Assembly (NCBI RefSeq): GCF_000317555.1
Contig: NC_019745.1
Coordinates: forward strand, 3,844,001 to 3,908,000
Direction of reading: 5' to 3'
Length of the DNA: 64,000 bases
Source: Gloeocapsa sp. PCC 7428
GTDB lineage: Bacteria > Cyanobacteriota > Cyanobacteriia > Cyanobacteriales > Chroococcidiopsidaceae
Shown: piece after piece, positions 16,871-26,776 of the stretch
How positions within the stretch are numbered: position 1 is the stretch's first letter
Layout: each line of letters begins with the position of its first letter
Notes under the pieces: generated by a model
The model's input: the letters and a program-made list of their open reading frames with translations, nothing else
Told to the model about the DNA's origin: nothing
Databases searched by the model: none
Translations under genes and position numbers: made by a program

Positions 16871-19138
16871 TTAAGTTACCTGATAAATGAAGTTGAAGCT
16901 TGCCCACGCGTTGACGTCTAAAGCGTAGGTATCAGGGGCCGCTCCCATTGTGTCTGGAGCGATCGCGCTTGCGGTTTGTAAATCGCGTAGTAGGGCTTGG
17001 GTAACTTCTAGAGGGTTTGACAAGATACTAATGTATTCTTCACCGCGCAGATCTTCGCGTGCAGCATCCAAAGCAGCAAGCGTTTGCGTAAAAGGACTTC
17101 TACTGAGAATCAGCTGCGTTTCGCAAACCGCAGGTGGTCCGTGCAGTATCCACTCAAAATCAATCTCGGTTCGAGGTACGCTTATAGTTGTCTCTGGCGC
17201 GATCGCCAACTCTTGTATCGATGCGGTATCGGTAGAACCAGAAGCAGCAAGGGCTTTTCCTGGATAAAGAACGATCGCATTTTTGCTGCTATCTAAGCCT
17301 AGCAGTAATAAGTAGACGGGGCGATCGCTATGATTAGTTATTTTGTATTTAATTCGGCTGCCGATCGGTAATGATGGGATACCTGAAGTTGTCGAAACAA
17401 TGCTTGGTGTAGTAGTTTCAACTCGGTGCTTGATCTGAAAGCGCTGTGTTTCGCGCTCGATAATTGCCTGTTTTTGCGCACTGACAACTTCGAGAGTTGC
17501 CTGAATATCTAAATCAGAAGTTTCATTACTCGTTAGCCGCCACAACTTTGCTGCTAAAAGTGTTTGCAATTTCGGAATTAAGCGCTGTACGGCAACTTTA
17601 ACGGCTTCTCCCGCTTCACCCGCAGTATTAGGAATTAATTCGTGGGCTAGCGTAAATAACCCGTAACGGCTGGCGGTAGTTGATTGGGTATCGTCTTGAA
17701 TGCGACCAAATAGGCAATCTGCTAGTTCTCCTGAAGTAACTAACGTTACAAAAGACGCGGTAGCAAACGCACTAGTAGCATCGACGCGCTCAATGCGTTC
17801 AAGTCCAGGATCTAAGGCAACGTTGAGATTAATATTGCGTGGAACAATGCGGATCGCCTCTTGGACTAATTGACCTGTTTGTAGCGTATTTGTACTTTCG
17901 TTGTCTGCAACCAGCAAGGCTTTGGCGGTTAACCCTGTACGCGATCGCATTTGTAGCTGCGCTTGATCTGCACCTGCTTCACCGCTAGAAGGTGTCACAA
18001 CTTTAAACCGCGAGTTGACGCCGTAGTACTGCAAAAGCGTTGGCTGTAATCCTGCTAACCATAATTGTGCTGCTTTGCCATTATCTTCTACAGCGATTAC
18101 GACACCATCCGCGCTGACATCGGTATTAGGCATAAAGTGAAGTGCGACATCAGCTTGTTCTTGACTTTTTTGCCCGCACAGTTGTGGTTGCTGTTTTCCG
18201 ACAAGCTCAACGACACTAGTTGCTTTACTTAAGCTCACGTGAATCGTTGTTGCTGGGGTTGCTTCCCACAGTGATTGAGTTAAGGCATAGGTAAATAACC
18301 CTGCGCTAAAGCCACTCCATTGCGCCTCAGCAGCAGGTTGATCTGTTTGCGATGCAGTGATAAATAATCCTGGGAAATCGAGTGCAGCATGAGGCGGTAC
18401 GAGTAACCGATATGGTGCGATTTTATCGATAAGTTGTTGCTGAAGTTCGAGTTCGAGGGGATGAATTTGCGCTGGCGCGATTTGTGGTGATGAACGAATT
18501 CGCAAGTTCCCTAAGGGTGCTGTAGGAGGTGTATAAAAGCTCGTATCGAGAATTGTTGTTACATTCTCTGTCTGAAGCGATCGCAACATCAACCACAGCG
18601 TTTCTTCTAGAACATCATTAACGATTGGATCGGCTGACGAAGTGATAGGACTATCCACCGGCACTAAGCTACTGATTGTGGAGCATAAAGTTTTAGATAC
18701 TAGCGGTTGGCTGAGTTCGCTATTCTCTTGTGGATTCTGATCTTCTACGTGTTCCTCATCAAGTTGAATGCGACGTCCATAACCGCTGTAGTGAAACACA
18801 ACAATATCGCCTGGTTGTGCTTGTTCAACTAAATGCTGCATAAATGCGGCTTCAATTTGCTGCCGAGTTGCTTGTTGATTATGCAATACAACAATATCTG
18901 CTGGTTGAAAGCCGAAACGATGAATGAGGAGTTCGCTTTGAAGTTCAACATCAGTCACACAACCGTTAAGCGGCATAGCTGAGTATTCATTAATACCAAT
19001 CAACAGCGCCAATTTTCGCGAGGTAGATTGTGCCAAAGCTGAGCCGTAGCGATCGCTCAACCTGAACAAATCAAACTCACTGATCCCTAGCGCGGTAACT
19101 ATTGCGCCAACTGCTTTAAAAAAATCCCGCCGCTTCAT
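16871..19138 (-). CDS. Tat-exported caspase-like (C14/orthocaspase) protein, catalytic dyad replaced
   Basis: 755 residues. The N-terminus MKRRDFFKAVGAIVTALG is a twin-arginine signal, cleaved perhaps after ALAQS. Residues 40-290 have a caspase p20-like fold: KLALLIGINEYSAMPLNGCVTD, then DIVVFHYSGYGRRI near 115, then TTILDTSFYTPP near 195. In active orthocaspases these two sites read YSGHG and DSCHSG. Here the catalytic His is Tyr and the Cys is Ser or Thr, so protease activity is unlikely. The C-terminal half (about 590-700, with IKYKITNHSDRPVYLLLLGL and NAIVLYPG) resembles the DUF4384-type domain often attached to cyanobacterial caspases. It may be a scaffold or regulator outside the cytoplasmic membrane. 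It stands alone. Confidence 0.85.
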   Translation of the reverse strand: MKRRDFFKAVGAIVTALGISEFDLFRLSDRYGSALAQSTSRKLALLIGINEYSAMPLNGCVTDVELQSELLIHRFGFQPADIVVLHNQQATRQQIEAAFMQHLVEQAQPGDIVVFHYSGYGRRIQLDEEHVEDQNPQENSELSQPLVSKTLCSTISSLVPVDSPITSSADPIVNDVLEETLWLMLRSLQTENVTTILDTSFYTPPTAPLGNLRIRSSPQIAPAQIHPLELELQQQLIDKIAPYRLLVPPHAALDFPGLFITASQTDQPAAEAQWSGFSAGLFTYALTQSLWEATPATTIHVSLSKATSVVELVGKQQPQLCGQKSQEQADVALHFMPNTDVSADGVVIAVEDNGKAAQLWLAGLQPTLLQYYGVNSRFKVVTPSSGEAGADQAQLQMRSRTGLTAKALLVADNESTNTLQTGQLVQEAIRIVPRNINLNVALDPGLERIERVDATSAFATASFVTLVTSGELADCLFGRIQDDTQSTTASRYGLFTLAHELIPNTAGEAGEAVKVAVQRLIPKLQTLLAAKLWRLTSNETSDLDIQATLEVVSAQKQAIIERETQRFQIKHRVETTTPSIVSTTSGIPSLPIGSRIKYKITNHSDRPVYLLLLGLDSSKNAIVLYPGKALAASGSTDTASIQELAIAPETTISVPRTEIDFEWILHGPPAVCETQLILSRSPFTQTLAALDAAREDLRGEEYISILSNPLEVTQALLRDLQTASAIAPDTMGAAPDTYALDVNAWASFNFIYQVT

Positions 19139-19247
19139 ATTTTAGCTATTAGCCATCAGCTTTTAGCCTAACAGAGACTAGGAGTGAGGGGTGAGTGATG
19201 AGGAGCTAGTGATTACTGAAAGAGAAGTATCATTATAGTATTTCTCT

Positions 19248-19285
19248 CCTGCTCCTCTGCTTCCCCTGCTCCTCTGCTTCCCTAC
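19248..19285. repeat. Tandem repeat of CTGCTCCTCTGCTTCCC
   Basis: Two consecutive copies of a 17-bp unit lie directly after the stop of sat (minus strand), in a spacer with further CTC/TGAGT-rich low-complexity sequence (19170-19230). No function is apparent. Confidence 0.6.
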
Positions 19286-20463
19286 TACTTCACTTCTACA
19301 GGTATACGCATCGCTTTCGCCAACTCTGCGGCGACTTCAGGACGCGAGAACTCTGGTGGTGGTAATTCTCCACGTCGCAGCATTTCTCGCACTTTGGTTC
19401 CCGAAAGGTGAACGCGTTCTTCCGGTTTACTTGGACTCGTTTTTGTTGTTGCCATTTGCAACGTACGCTTGCAGTAGAAAGCGTGTTCAAACATCATCGG
19501 TGTGATGCCCAATTCAGCAGGCTCAAACTCATCAAAGATGTACTGTGCATCATATGTACCGTAATAGTCACCTACGCCTGCATGGTCGCGACCGACAATA
19601 AAGTGAGTACAGCCGTAGTTTTTGCGAACTAAAGCATGAAAGATTGCTTCACGAGGACCCGCATAACGCATGGCGGCGGGGTTAATTGCTAAAATAACGC
19701 GGTCTTGCGGGTAGTAATGTTCAAGTAAAATTTCGTAGCAGCGCATTCGCACATCGGCTGGAATATCATCTTCTTTGGTCGCGCCAACTAAAGGATGCAA
19801 AAATAATCCATCGACGGTTTCTAATGCGCATTTTTGAATGTATTCATGCGCACGGTGGATGGGGTTACGAGTTTGAAACCCGACAACAGTTTTCCAGCCT
19901 TTATCTTTAAACATTTGTCGCGATTCGGCTGGATCGATTTGGTATTTAGGAAACAAAGAATGAGGTTGACGTTCTAGTAACCAAACTGGGCCTGCAAGAT
20001 TGACTGATCCTTGGTCGTAAACAACTTTAACACCAGGGTGCTTGATGTCATCCGTACGATAAACGTTAACGGCTTCTTTCGCTTTGTCGTAGTGGTATTT
20101 TTGCGTGAGTTGCAAGACACCAATAAATCGACCACTAGGATCGTCCAAGCGGATTAAGCTACCTTCTGTGAGCGGTTCGGCGATCGCTTCATCCACTGAA
20201 AGCGTAATTGGAATTGACCACGGTAAACCATTTGCTAACCGCATTTCAACAACTACGCGTTCGTAGTCTTCATGTTCCATGAATCCATTCAACGGACTGA
20301 AGCCACCGATTGCGATCATTTCTAAGTCAGAAACGGCTCGCTCATCAAGTTGAACTCGCGCTAATGAATCAGCTTTGTCCAAAAATTCTTGCTTTTGTTC
20401 AGGTGTGGCGACACGATTGATCAATTGCATTCCGTGGGGAGCAATGCCGTCTCGATAACTCAT
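19285..20463 (-). CDS. sat: Sulfate adenylyltransferase (ATP sulfurylase)
   Basis: 392 residues. Catalyses ATP plus sulfate to adenylyl sulfate and pyrophosphate, the first step of assimilatory sulfate reduction in the cytoplasm. The nucleotide-binding motif [12 protein letters not shown] (QxRNPxHxxH) near 200, the [12 protein letters not shown] motif near 290 and [11 protein letters not shown] near 50 are diagnostic. The length and the absence of an APS-kinase domain fit the single-domain bacterial and cyanobacterial enzyme. Starts at ATG 20463. Transcribed alone; no cys genes are adjacent. Confidence 0.97.
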   Translation of the reverse strand: MSYRDGIAPHGMQLINRVATPEQKQEFLDKADSLARVQLDERAVSDLEMIAIGGFSPLNGFMEHEDYERVVVEMRLANGLPWSIPITLSVDEAIAEPLTEGSLIRLDDPSGRFIGVLQLTQKYHYDKAKEAVNVYRTDDIKHPGVKVVYDQGSVNLAGPVWLLERQPHSLFPKYQIDPAESRQMFKDKGWKTVVGFQTRNPIHRAHEYIQKCALETVDGLFLHPLVGATKEDDIPADVRMRCYEILLEHYYPQDRVILAINPAAMRYAGPREAIFHALVRKNYGCTHFIVGRDHAGVGDYYGTYDAQYIFDEFEPAELGITPMMFEHAFYCKRTLQMATTKTSPSKPEERVHLSGTKVREMLRRGELPPPEFSRPEVAAELAKAMRIPVEVK

Positions 20464-20586
20464 CTTTTTTTTAGATTTTGTTTAGATTTGCGCTGCAAGC
20501 ATATAGTAGCAAGATGTCGCCCAATAGAGAAGCGATTAAAGCAACAAACTGATTATCTCTAACAGACTGAGGTGATATAAATGGTT

Positions 20587-21207
20587 TTATCGTGTAGCGA
20601 TCGCTGTTGTGTAATGAATCCAGTTATCTTCTAACTGCTTTTTAGATGCTAAGTACGCAGTTACTGTCGTAAAGCCTTGCGGCAAAAGTGCTAGCGTTGC
20701 AACAATACGATGCGGACACGAATCATCCAAATCCTGGCACGAACAAATATCGTGGTTGTCGTTGGCAGTAATTTTATATTCTCTACCACTGCGATCTAAG
20801 GTCACAGCGGATTCTGCCTGAAGGTTGAACGTGACTTGTTCAAATGCGGCTTGATGGTAACTTTGAAAAAACTTATTGACTTGCACTCTAGCAAGTATCC
20901 ACTGTGCAGTTGCGGTTTTAACTTTTAACCCGCCCCATTCGGTCATTGCGACACTTTTAATTGTGCTAATTGTCTTGTGGGCGATCGCTACTAATACTTT
21001 GAGCAACTTAAAAAACAACCGTCGCTTAAAGAACGTACAACAGCGGCGTTCTCCAACCCAATACACGACATACGGCGTACGCGATGCATTCCTTGTCATT
21101 CCGACTCGTTCTACTTTTGTGAGTCCTCGCGGTAGAAATGTAGGTAATTCAGAATTGTATTGCAGTGCAGTTGTTGCGATCGCACTTGTGTCTTCGATAA
21201 AATGCAT
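20587..21207 (-). CDS. Putative SWIM-type zinc-finger protein
   Basis: 206 residues, not assigned to a named family. Near the C-terminus CSCQDLDDSCPHRIVATL gives the CxC-x6-CxH spacing of a SWIM zinc finger, preceded by a strand-rich segment (SAVTLDRSGREYKITAND), the usual context of this nucleic-acid or protein-binding module. The N-terminal half has a basic region (RRCCTFFKRRLFFKLLKVLVAIA) that may be an artefact of too early a start or a membrane-associated stretch. SWIM proteins often partner recombination or helicase factors, but no such neighbour exists here, so the role is unknown. Confidence 0.6.
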   Translation of the reverse strand: MHFIEDTSAIATTALQYNSELPTFLPRGLTKVERVGMTRNASRTPYVVYWVGERRCCTFFKRRLFFKLLKVLVAIAHKTISTIKSVAMTEWGGLKVKTATAQWILARVQVNKFFQSYHQAAFEQVTFNLQAESAVTLDRSGREYKITANDNHDICSCQDLDDSCPHRIVATLALLPQGFTTVTAYLASKKQLEDNWIHYTTAIATR

Positions 21208-21333
21208 CTAAACCTCAAAATTCGTGTTTACTAGGATATTTGGGGTTGAGTCAAAGGCAGTAAGCCTAAACACGCCTTTGACTTTTTCTATCCTTGTTAT
21301 TTTAACCGGTTAACCGGAATATTACAAGCATTT

Positions 21334-21534
21334 ATGGCAAGAAAAGGTGGAAATCCAGACACGTATTTTAAGTCAAACTACAGTGGCAAAGTAGCGAAAA
21401 AAGCGGTTGGGGTAAAATTACCGCTCGAACTCGATGCGTATGTGCGATCGCTAGAGTCTCCTTCAGATTGGCTACGCGAAGCGGCGATTGAGAAATATCA
21501 ACGCGAACAATTACATCGAGAACAAGCTAGTTAG
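21334..21534 (+). CDS. Small conserved protein, possible ribbon-helix-helix fold
   Basis: 66 residues starting at ATG. The stretch AVGVKLPLELDAYVRSLES, then PSDWLREAAIEKYQREQL, has the strand-helix-helix pattern of ribbon-helix-helix DNA-binding proteins. The N-terminus is Gly/Asn/Lys-rich and looks disordered. Similar short proteins occur in cyanobacteria without an assigned function. It sits alone between the SWIM protein and mnmA, and is followed by a family C repeat. Confidence 0.6.
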   Translation: MARKGGNPDTYFKSNYSGKVAKKAVGVKLPLELDAYVRSLESPSDWLREAAIEKYQREQLHREQAS

Positions 21535-21607
21535 TTAAGAAGCCAAATTTGCTGTATAATTTTGTCTCCGGTTGAATAACCAGAGTCAGTATCATGACGC
21601 TGTTGTT

Positions 21608-21707
21608 AATGGTTAGTAATACCATTTCACCAAATAAAAACGACAAATCATTTCTCCTCTGCTGCCTATTTGTAGTAAATTCAAAGTGACATGGTATAAC
21701 TCGTCAC
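21608..21707 (+). repeat. MITE-like family C, complete copy
   Basis: About 95 bp bounded by inverted ends ATACCATTTCAC and GTGACATGGTAT. The left two thirds match 3106-3162 almost base for base. It has no coding capacity and lies between the small RHH-like gene and mnmA. Confidence 0.75.
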
Positions 21708-21785
21708 CCTTCACCTTTACTCACCATTTTTACGATAGTCAATAAAAAAGAGGCTTTATCGCCCCTTGAGAAAATTGCTTAGTCT

Positions 21786-22841
21786 TTAGTTATCGCGTTC
21801 GATGATACCGCCACCTAGTACTGTATCGCCATCGTACCAAACCGCAGCTTGACCTGGGGTGATACTAAATTGCGGTTCGTCAAATACTAGCTTGACACGC
21901 GAGTTTTCTAAGGGAATGACTGTAACAGAAACAGGGTGCGAACGATAACGTACTTGAACTTCCGCCCGAATTGGTGCAGTTGGTTCGACGATGGAAACCC
22001 AATTAACGCGTTGTACGGTACATTCGGATTGCGTAGCGCTGGTGCGATCGCCGACAATCACTCGATTCATCACCGCATCTAAACCAATAACATAAAGCGG
22101 TTCAGCCGCAGCAATTCCTAAGCCTTTACGCTGTCCGATTGTATAGTGATGTACACCCTCATGCTGTCCCAAGACTTTTCCCGTAGCATCAACAATTTCA
22201 CCTTTTTTCGGTGTAATGTACTTATCAAGAAACTGCCGCATCGAGCCGTTAGCTTCGACTAAGCATAAATCTTGACTTTCAGGCTTGTTAGCCGTTTTTA
22301 GGTCAAATTGCGCGGCTATTTGCCGTGTTTGAGCCTTCGTCGTTTCTCCTAAGGGGAAAACTGTGCCTGCAAGTAAATCTTGTGATAAATCGTATAAAAA
22401 GTAAGTTTGATCTTTGTTACGATCTACCGCCCGACGCAATTGATAACGTTTCGTTGCGTCATCGTAGGTAATTCTTGCATAGTGACCTGTAGCAATTTTA
22501 TCAATACCTAAATGTTCGCGGGCATAATCTAGCATAGGACCAAACTTAACCGTTTTGTTGCACTGCGAACACGGTAGCGGTGTAATTCCTGCGCTGTAAC
22601 CCGCAACCAAATAATCAATGATGTTAGCTTGAAAGACTTCGCGAATATCAACAACATGATGCGCAATCCCCAACTGTTCGCAAATATAAGCCGCATCGAT
22701 CATACCTTCTGAACAGCACTGACCTTTACCCTTCATCAGCCAAAGGGTAAGACCTACAACTTCATAACCTTGTTGTTGTAAAATGGCAGCAGCTGTAGAA
22801 CTATCAACGCCACCAGATAGACCAACTACGACTTTTTTCAT
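21786..22841 (-). CDS. mnmA: tRNA-specific 2-thiouridylase
   Basis: 351 residues. MnmA adenylates and thiolates U34 of tRNA-Lys, -Glu and -Gln, using sulfur relayed from a cysteine desulfurase. Seen: the N-type ATP PP-loop [13 protein letters not shown] at 8-20; the first catalytic Cys in [14 protein letters not shown] near 93; the second in [12 protein letters not shown] near 193; and the C-terminal [11 protein letters not shown] and beta-barrel segments ([22 protein letters not shown]). Full length, starting at ATG 22841. Confidence 0.97.
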   Translation of the reverse strand: MKKVVVGLSGGVDSSTAAAILQQQGYEVVGLTLWLMKGKGQCCSEGMIDAAYICEQLGIAHHVVDIREVFQANIIDYLVAGYSAGITPLPCSQCNKTVKFGPMLDYAREHLGIDKIATGHYARITYDDATKRYQLRRAVDRNKDQTYFLYDLSQDLLAGTVFPLGETTKAQTRQIAAQFDLKTANKPESQDLCLVEANGSMRQFLDKYITPKKGEIVDATGKVLGQHEGVHHYTIGQRKGLGIAAAEPLYVIGLDAVMNRVIVGDRTSATQSECTVQRVNWVSIVEPTAPIRAEVQVRYRSHPVSVTVIPLENSRVKLVFDEPQFSITPGQAAVWYDGDTVLGGGIIERDN

Positions 22842-22928
22842 GGATGTGGCTTCAAAACAATTGCCCAGATCTCAATTTTAAACGAATGCAATCTTGATTG
22901 TGTCTTAGCAGCGTATCGCAGCGACTAC

Positions 22929-23363
22929 TTAGCACTTGCGATCGCATGACTGCGGCTGACTTTTATCAATATCGGTACTGTTTGTTAGTGATTGTTTAGC
23001 AATTGCTTGCAAAAGCAGATAGTTCAAAACTGTCCGAATCAAAATAATTGCACCTAGTTTACCGATATCATCCCAAGTAGGTGCGATGATTGTTTTTAAA
23101 ATACTAGCACCAACAAGAAAGCTGAGTCCCAAAGAAAAAGAATAGCCCATTTCTAAGCGGCTTTTTTGAAAAGCAGTACCCGAATGTGATTGAAATAAAG
23201 CTTGTTGCACAAAAATGAGTAAAGCTTTAACAATACCTATAGAAATAACAAACAGGGCAAGCAATTGAATTAGACTTACTACTTGCTGATCTAAGATCCG
23301 AACGATTGTTTCTATATCTATTAAAAAATTAAAATTTTCTATCCAATTTACTGCTGACACCAT
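22929..23363 (-). CDS. DUF1622-family membrane protein
   Basis: 144 residues with three hydrophobic segments at about 33-52 (LIQLLALFVISIGIVKALLI), 73-91 (YSFSLGLSFLVGASILKTI) and 100-118. The SRLEMGYSFSLGLSFLVGASI and TVLNYLLLQ segments are the conserved core of DUF1622, a small inner-membrane protein family of unknown function. Starts at an ATG. It is co-oriented with mnmA but separated by about 90 bp, so cotranscription is possible. Confidence 0.8.
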   Translation of the reverse strand: MVSAVNWIENFNFLIDIETIVRILDQQVVSLIQLLALFVISIGIVKALLIFVQQALFQSHSGTAFQKSRLEMGYSFSLGLSFLVGASILKTIIAPTWDDIGKLGAIILIRTVLNYLLLQAIAKQSLTNSTDIDKSQPQSCDRKC

Positions 23364-23478
23364 CCGCGATCGCCCAAATATTTTTCAAGCTACAAAAGTC
23401 ATATCTTAGTTTTGAATTGACTCTTTGTAATCCCGATCAGGTGTGATTTTGGCGTTAATCAGCATAAATTTATTAAAC

Positions 23479-23628
23479 ATCCTGCATGAATGCTTAAGGA
23501 ATAAATTCACAGCCAAACAAAAGAAAGTCCACCATTGTGAACTTATTGGTAAAACTCCTGTATAAGTGTATGCTTGAGTAGCCCTCGACTTCAGTCAAAG
23601 GGCGTTTGTGATTCTAATATGCATGAAG
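23479..23628 (-). repeat. MITE-like family A, copy 3 (inverted)
   Basis: Ends with CCTGCATGAAT on the left and ATGCATGAAG on the right. It contains AGCCCTCGACTTCAGTCAAAGGGCG and TTTGTGATTC, which correspond to the reverse complement of copy 2. The internal hairpin region is diverged. It abuts the stop codon of the M61 peptidase gene at 23629. Confidence 0.65.
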
Positions 23629-25416
23629 TCACATAACCGTCTCTAAAGGAACTCCCAACCATTGCTGAAAATTCTGCTGCTGAGTCGAAGAAGGGTTTTC
23701 TACTGGTACAATCTGATATTTATTAGGGCGAGGCGCAGCAAGTATAACATGATGAGTACGTAATTCATCTTGATGGAAAACTGTCACCTGGATCGTGTCA
23801 TGGGGTTGATAATCTTTCATGCGATCGCTTAAATTATTTGCTTGTACCCTTACACCATCAATCGCGAGTAACTCATCTCCCGCATCGATTCCCGCAATAG
23901 ATGCTGGCGTACCGGCTTCGACAAACTTAACGATTTCCTTGCCATTCTCTGTTTGCGCCCTGATTCCTATACAAGGTGCGGAATCGTCTTCGCTATTTGT
24001 TGATACTTGTAAACCAAATGGCGCAAGATATTGATTAAACGGTAATTCTTCAACACTGTCTATATATTTATCAAAGAAATCACTCAAATGTGTTTCTGCG
24101 ACAGTTTCAATGACTTGTTGCAACTGTTGTGGAGTAAAGCCAATCTCTGATATACCAAATTGTTGCCACATTTGCCGCATCACATCATCAAGCGATCGCG
24201 TGTTATTGTGGCGATCGCGAATCAGTAAATCGAGTAGCAACGATACTAACTCGCCTTTGAGGTAGTAAGAAATTTGAGAATTACCGCTATTGGCATCGGG
24301 GCGATATAACTTAATCCAAGCATCCCAACTCGATTCGGATAAAGGTTGCACTAAGCGCCCTGGCGTCGTTTGCAAGCGTGTGATATCTTTACTTAAGTTA
24401 TCTAAAAATGACTTAACATCATAAATTCCTGCCCGTAAAGGAATGACAATATCGTAATAACTTGTCGTTCCCTCACAAAACCACAGCGACGGCGTATAAT
24501 TTTCGCGATCGTAGTCAAATACTTCTAATGCTTTTGGACGAATTCGCTTGACATTCCACAAGTGAAAAAACTCGTGTGCGACCAATTGCATAAAGCGATC
24601 GTACTTCTCTTTTGCCCGAAATCCTAAGCGTGGATAATTTAAGGAACAACTATCTTTATGTTCTAAACCCCCATTACCTTGCGAAGATAGGTGCAACAAA
24701 AAGACGTACCTTTCGTAAGGTAAACCACCAAACATCTCGGCTTCTACCTGAATAATTTTTTGGATGTCGGGAATCATCTTTGCTACATCGACATTTCCCT
24801 TTCCCCAAATGGCTAATTCATGAGATTTCTCCAAAGCTTCAAAATGATGTAACGCATGACAGCCAATTTCAAAGGGACTATCAACTAATGTGTCATAGTC
24901 GGAGGCGATGAAAGTGTGAGGCGCTGTGGATACTGGTAAAGGAGTTGTTACCCGCCATTCGGGTTTAGGCGGTACGATTGTGACGCTAATTGCTTGTTTC
25001 TCCCACTCAGGAATTCTAAAAAACAGTGCAGCGCCATTGAAGTAACCGTGAGTTGCGTCTAGATGATTTGTGCGTACCGATAATTCGTGCGCGAATACGC
25101 GATACTGAATTGTCATTGTCGCATCTTGCTCAGTCGTTGTGACTTGCCAGTGATTTTTACTGAGCTTGCGCCACGATAAAGGTTTTTCTCCTGCGGTTGC
25201 GGTAAAATCTTGAATGTGTTTGGCGTATTCTCGGACTAGGTAAGAACCTGGTGTCCAAACGGGTAGCTTGAGATCGAGTAGCGGCGATCGCCAGCCTGTA
25301 AGGTTTAAGGTAACTTCAAACAAATGCGATTCAGGTTGCGACATGGCTACCTGATACTGTATCTGCGACGTTGTATTAATTTGGCGATTAGCGCGAATAG
25401 CGGTTGCTTCCGTCAT
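23629..25416 (-). CDS. M61-family aminopeptidase with PDZ domain
   Basis: 595 residues, similar to glycyl-aminopeptidase family M61. The N-terminal beta domain (about 15-180) precedes the zinc site HEFFHLWNVKRIRP near 285 (HExxH), with FCEGTTSYYDIVI downstream supplying the third ligand (Glu). A C-terminal PDZ domain (about 470-560) contains GTPASIAGIDAGDELLAIDGVRV. No signal peptide is obvious, so it is probably cytoplasmic. It should remove N-terminal Gly or Ala from peptides; specificity is inferred from the family. The family A repeat begins at its stop codon. Confidence 0.92.
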   Translation of the reverse strand: MTEATAIRANRQINTTSQIQYQVAMSQPESHLFEVTLNLTGWRSPLLDLKLPVWTPGSYLVREYAKHIQDFTATAGEKPLSWRKLSKNHWQVTTTEQDATMTIQYRVFAHELSVRTNHLDATHGYFNGAALFFRIPEWEKQAISVTIVPPKPEWRVTTPLPVSTAPHTFIASDYDTLVDSPFEIGCHALHHFEALEKSHELAIWGKGNVDVAKMIPDIQKIIQVEAEMFGGLPYERYVFLLHLSSQGNGGLEHKDSCSLNYPRLGFRAKEKYDRFMQLVAHEFFHLWNVKRIRPKALEVFDYDRENYTPSLWFCEGTTSYYDIVIPLRAGIYDVKSFLDNLSKDITRLQTTPGRLVQPLSESSWDAWIKLYRPDANSGNSQISYYLKGELVSLLLDLLIRDRHNNTRSLDDVMRQMWQQFGISEIGFTPQQLQQVIETVAETHLSDFFDKYIDSVEELPFNQYLAPFGLQVSTNSEDDSAPCIGIRAQTENGKEIVKFVEAGTPASIAGIDAGDELLAIDGVRVQANNLSDRMKDYQPHDTIQVTVFHQDELRTHHVILAAPRPNKYQIVPVENPSSTQQQNFQQWLGVPLETVM

Positions 25417-25578
25417 TGTTATCTTGGCTGTGGAGTCTTAAAAGCCAATGTAGCAGTTAATTTGGTATGAGGGCATTAGTTAGAAGTGAGATTGGAGAAT
25501 AGCTATTCTTAACAATTACCTATTACCGATTACCAATGACCGGTCTTGAGGTTATATTTATTTTCACTTCTGTACTCA

Positions 25579-26565
25579 TTAAATTTCTTTGAGTTTTTCT
25601 AGTTGGTTATTAACGTTTGCCAGCAGTTGATTGAGTACTGGAAGTGCTTCTAATTGTTCGCGACTCAAGTTAGGATGCGTTTTGGCTCGTTTGTGCAATT
25701 CGCGTAACTTGTGCTGTAGTTGTTGCGCGATCGCTAGTGCATCTTGACCAAGGTGCGATAATTGCTGTTGCTGATAAAATTCTAAGGCTGCACCCCGCAA
25801 AACTTGTAGTGTTGCTTCTTCACCAAAAGCGCCAGGCATAATCTGTAAACGTAAGAGGATGCGGCTATTTTGGTATAAACGTTCAATTTCTACTTGTGTT
25901 TGTTCTTCGACAGGTGCGATCGCTAAATGCATTAACTGCTTGAGTTCGTCGATAACTTCTTGAAATTGTTGCGCGGGAAGTTTTTCTAATATAGACTGTA
26001 CAACACCATTAAGACTCCAAAGAATGCGACCGTATTGAGGATATTGTCGTTCAAAGTAAAGTCTGCCAATGCCTTCAGCGAGTATTCTTGCAAGTAGTTC
26101 TTGAAGAAGTTCTTTTGCAGGTAATGTGGCAAGTATTTCTACAGAACTTGCTAGATGCATTGCGTTGACTTCTAGCGTTGGTAGCGCTAAGGGCAGTTCT
26201 GTAGCTTCTAATTCGGTTGTGGAGGATATTTTTTCGACAGTTAAGGGAGGAATTGCCTGTTGTTTCGCTTGCTGGGTAGTTTCTTTGTATTTTAAGTACG
26301 CAGAAAGCATTGCCCGATGCGTATTTAAGCCGATTGATTGCGTTACTAATGAGTAATTCATGTGGGACACAATACAACCAACATAATCTTTTGCTGCGGT
26401 GTCTTCGAGGTTGACCATGCCTAAGCGTAAAACATTTTCGGCTAACGACAAAGGGAGTACTTGATGATACAAACAGGCTTCAAGCGAGATTACGTTGTCG
26501 ATAAGCCAGAACATTTGCTGAATATCCACCTGTACCACTCCGTTTAGACGTGCGATCGCTACCAC
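25579..26565 (-). CDS. PilB/GspE-like protein with N1 and N2 domains but no ATPase core
   Basis: 328 residues, GTG start. Residues 12-95 (MFWLIDNVISLEACLYHQVLPLSL, then LRLGMVNLEDTAAKDYVGCIVSHMNYSLV) are the N1/MshEN-type domain of type IV pilus and type II secretion ATPases. Residues 150-265 (LLARILAEGIGRLYFERQYPQYGRILW, then IMPGAFGEEATLQVLRG) correspond to the N2 domain. The sequence stops where Walker A would begin and ends in a Gln/Leu-rich coiled coil (about 265-328). No Walker A or B is present, so it cannot power pilus assembly. It may be a regulatory or c-di-GMP-sensing partner of the pilus machinery (inference). The gene for the HetZ-related protein lies upstream on the same strand, about 210 bp away. 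Confidence 0.7.
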   Translation of the reverse strand: MVAIARLNGVVQVDIQQMFWLIDNVISLEACLYHQVLPLSLAENVLRLGMVNLEDTAAKDYVGCIVSHMNYSLVTQSIGLNTHRAMLSAYLKYKETTQQAKQQAIPPLTVEKISSTTELEATELPLALPTLEVNAMHLASSVEILATLPAKELLQELLARILAEGIGRLYFERQYPQYGRILWSLNGVVQSILEKLPAQQFQEVIDELKQLMHLAIAPVEEQTQVEIERLYQNSRILLRLQIMPGAFGEEATLQVLRGAALEFYQQQQLSHLGQDALAIAQQLQHKLRELHKRAKTHPNLSREQLEALPVLNQLLANVNNQLEKLKEI

Positions 26566-26776
26566 TAGACAATGAGCATTTCACCCCAAAAAACAAGCGT
26601 ATAAGCACCCAAATTAATGTATTAATTGTTTCTTTTAATAACTCTAGTATAGTGAAATATTGTTGCTACTGTTCTGGTTAATTTTGCTGGATTATTTGAG
26701 AAAAAAGATACACGAAGCAATCCAGATGCTTCGCATAACAGCTATCTTAAAGGGATCAAAAAGCAAATAGATTCTC

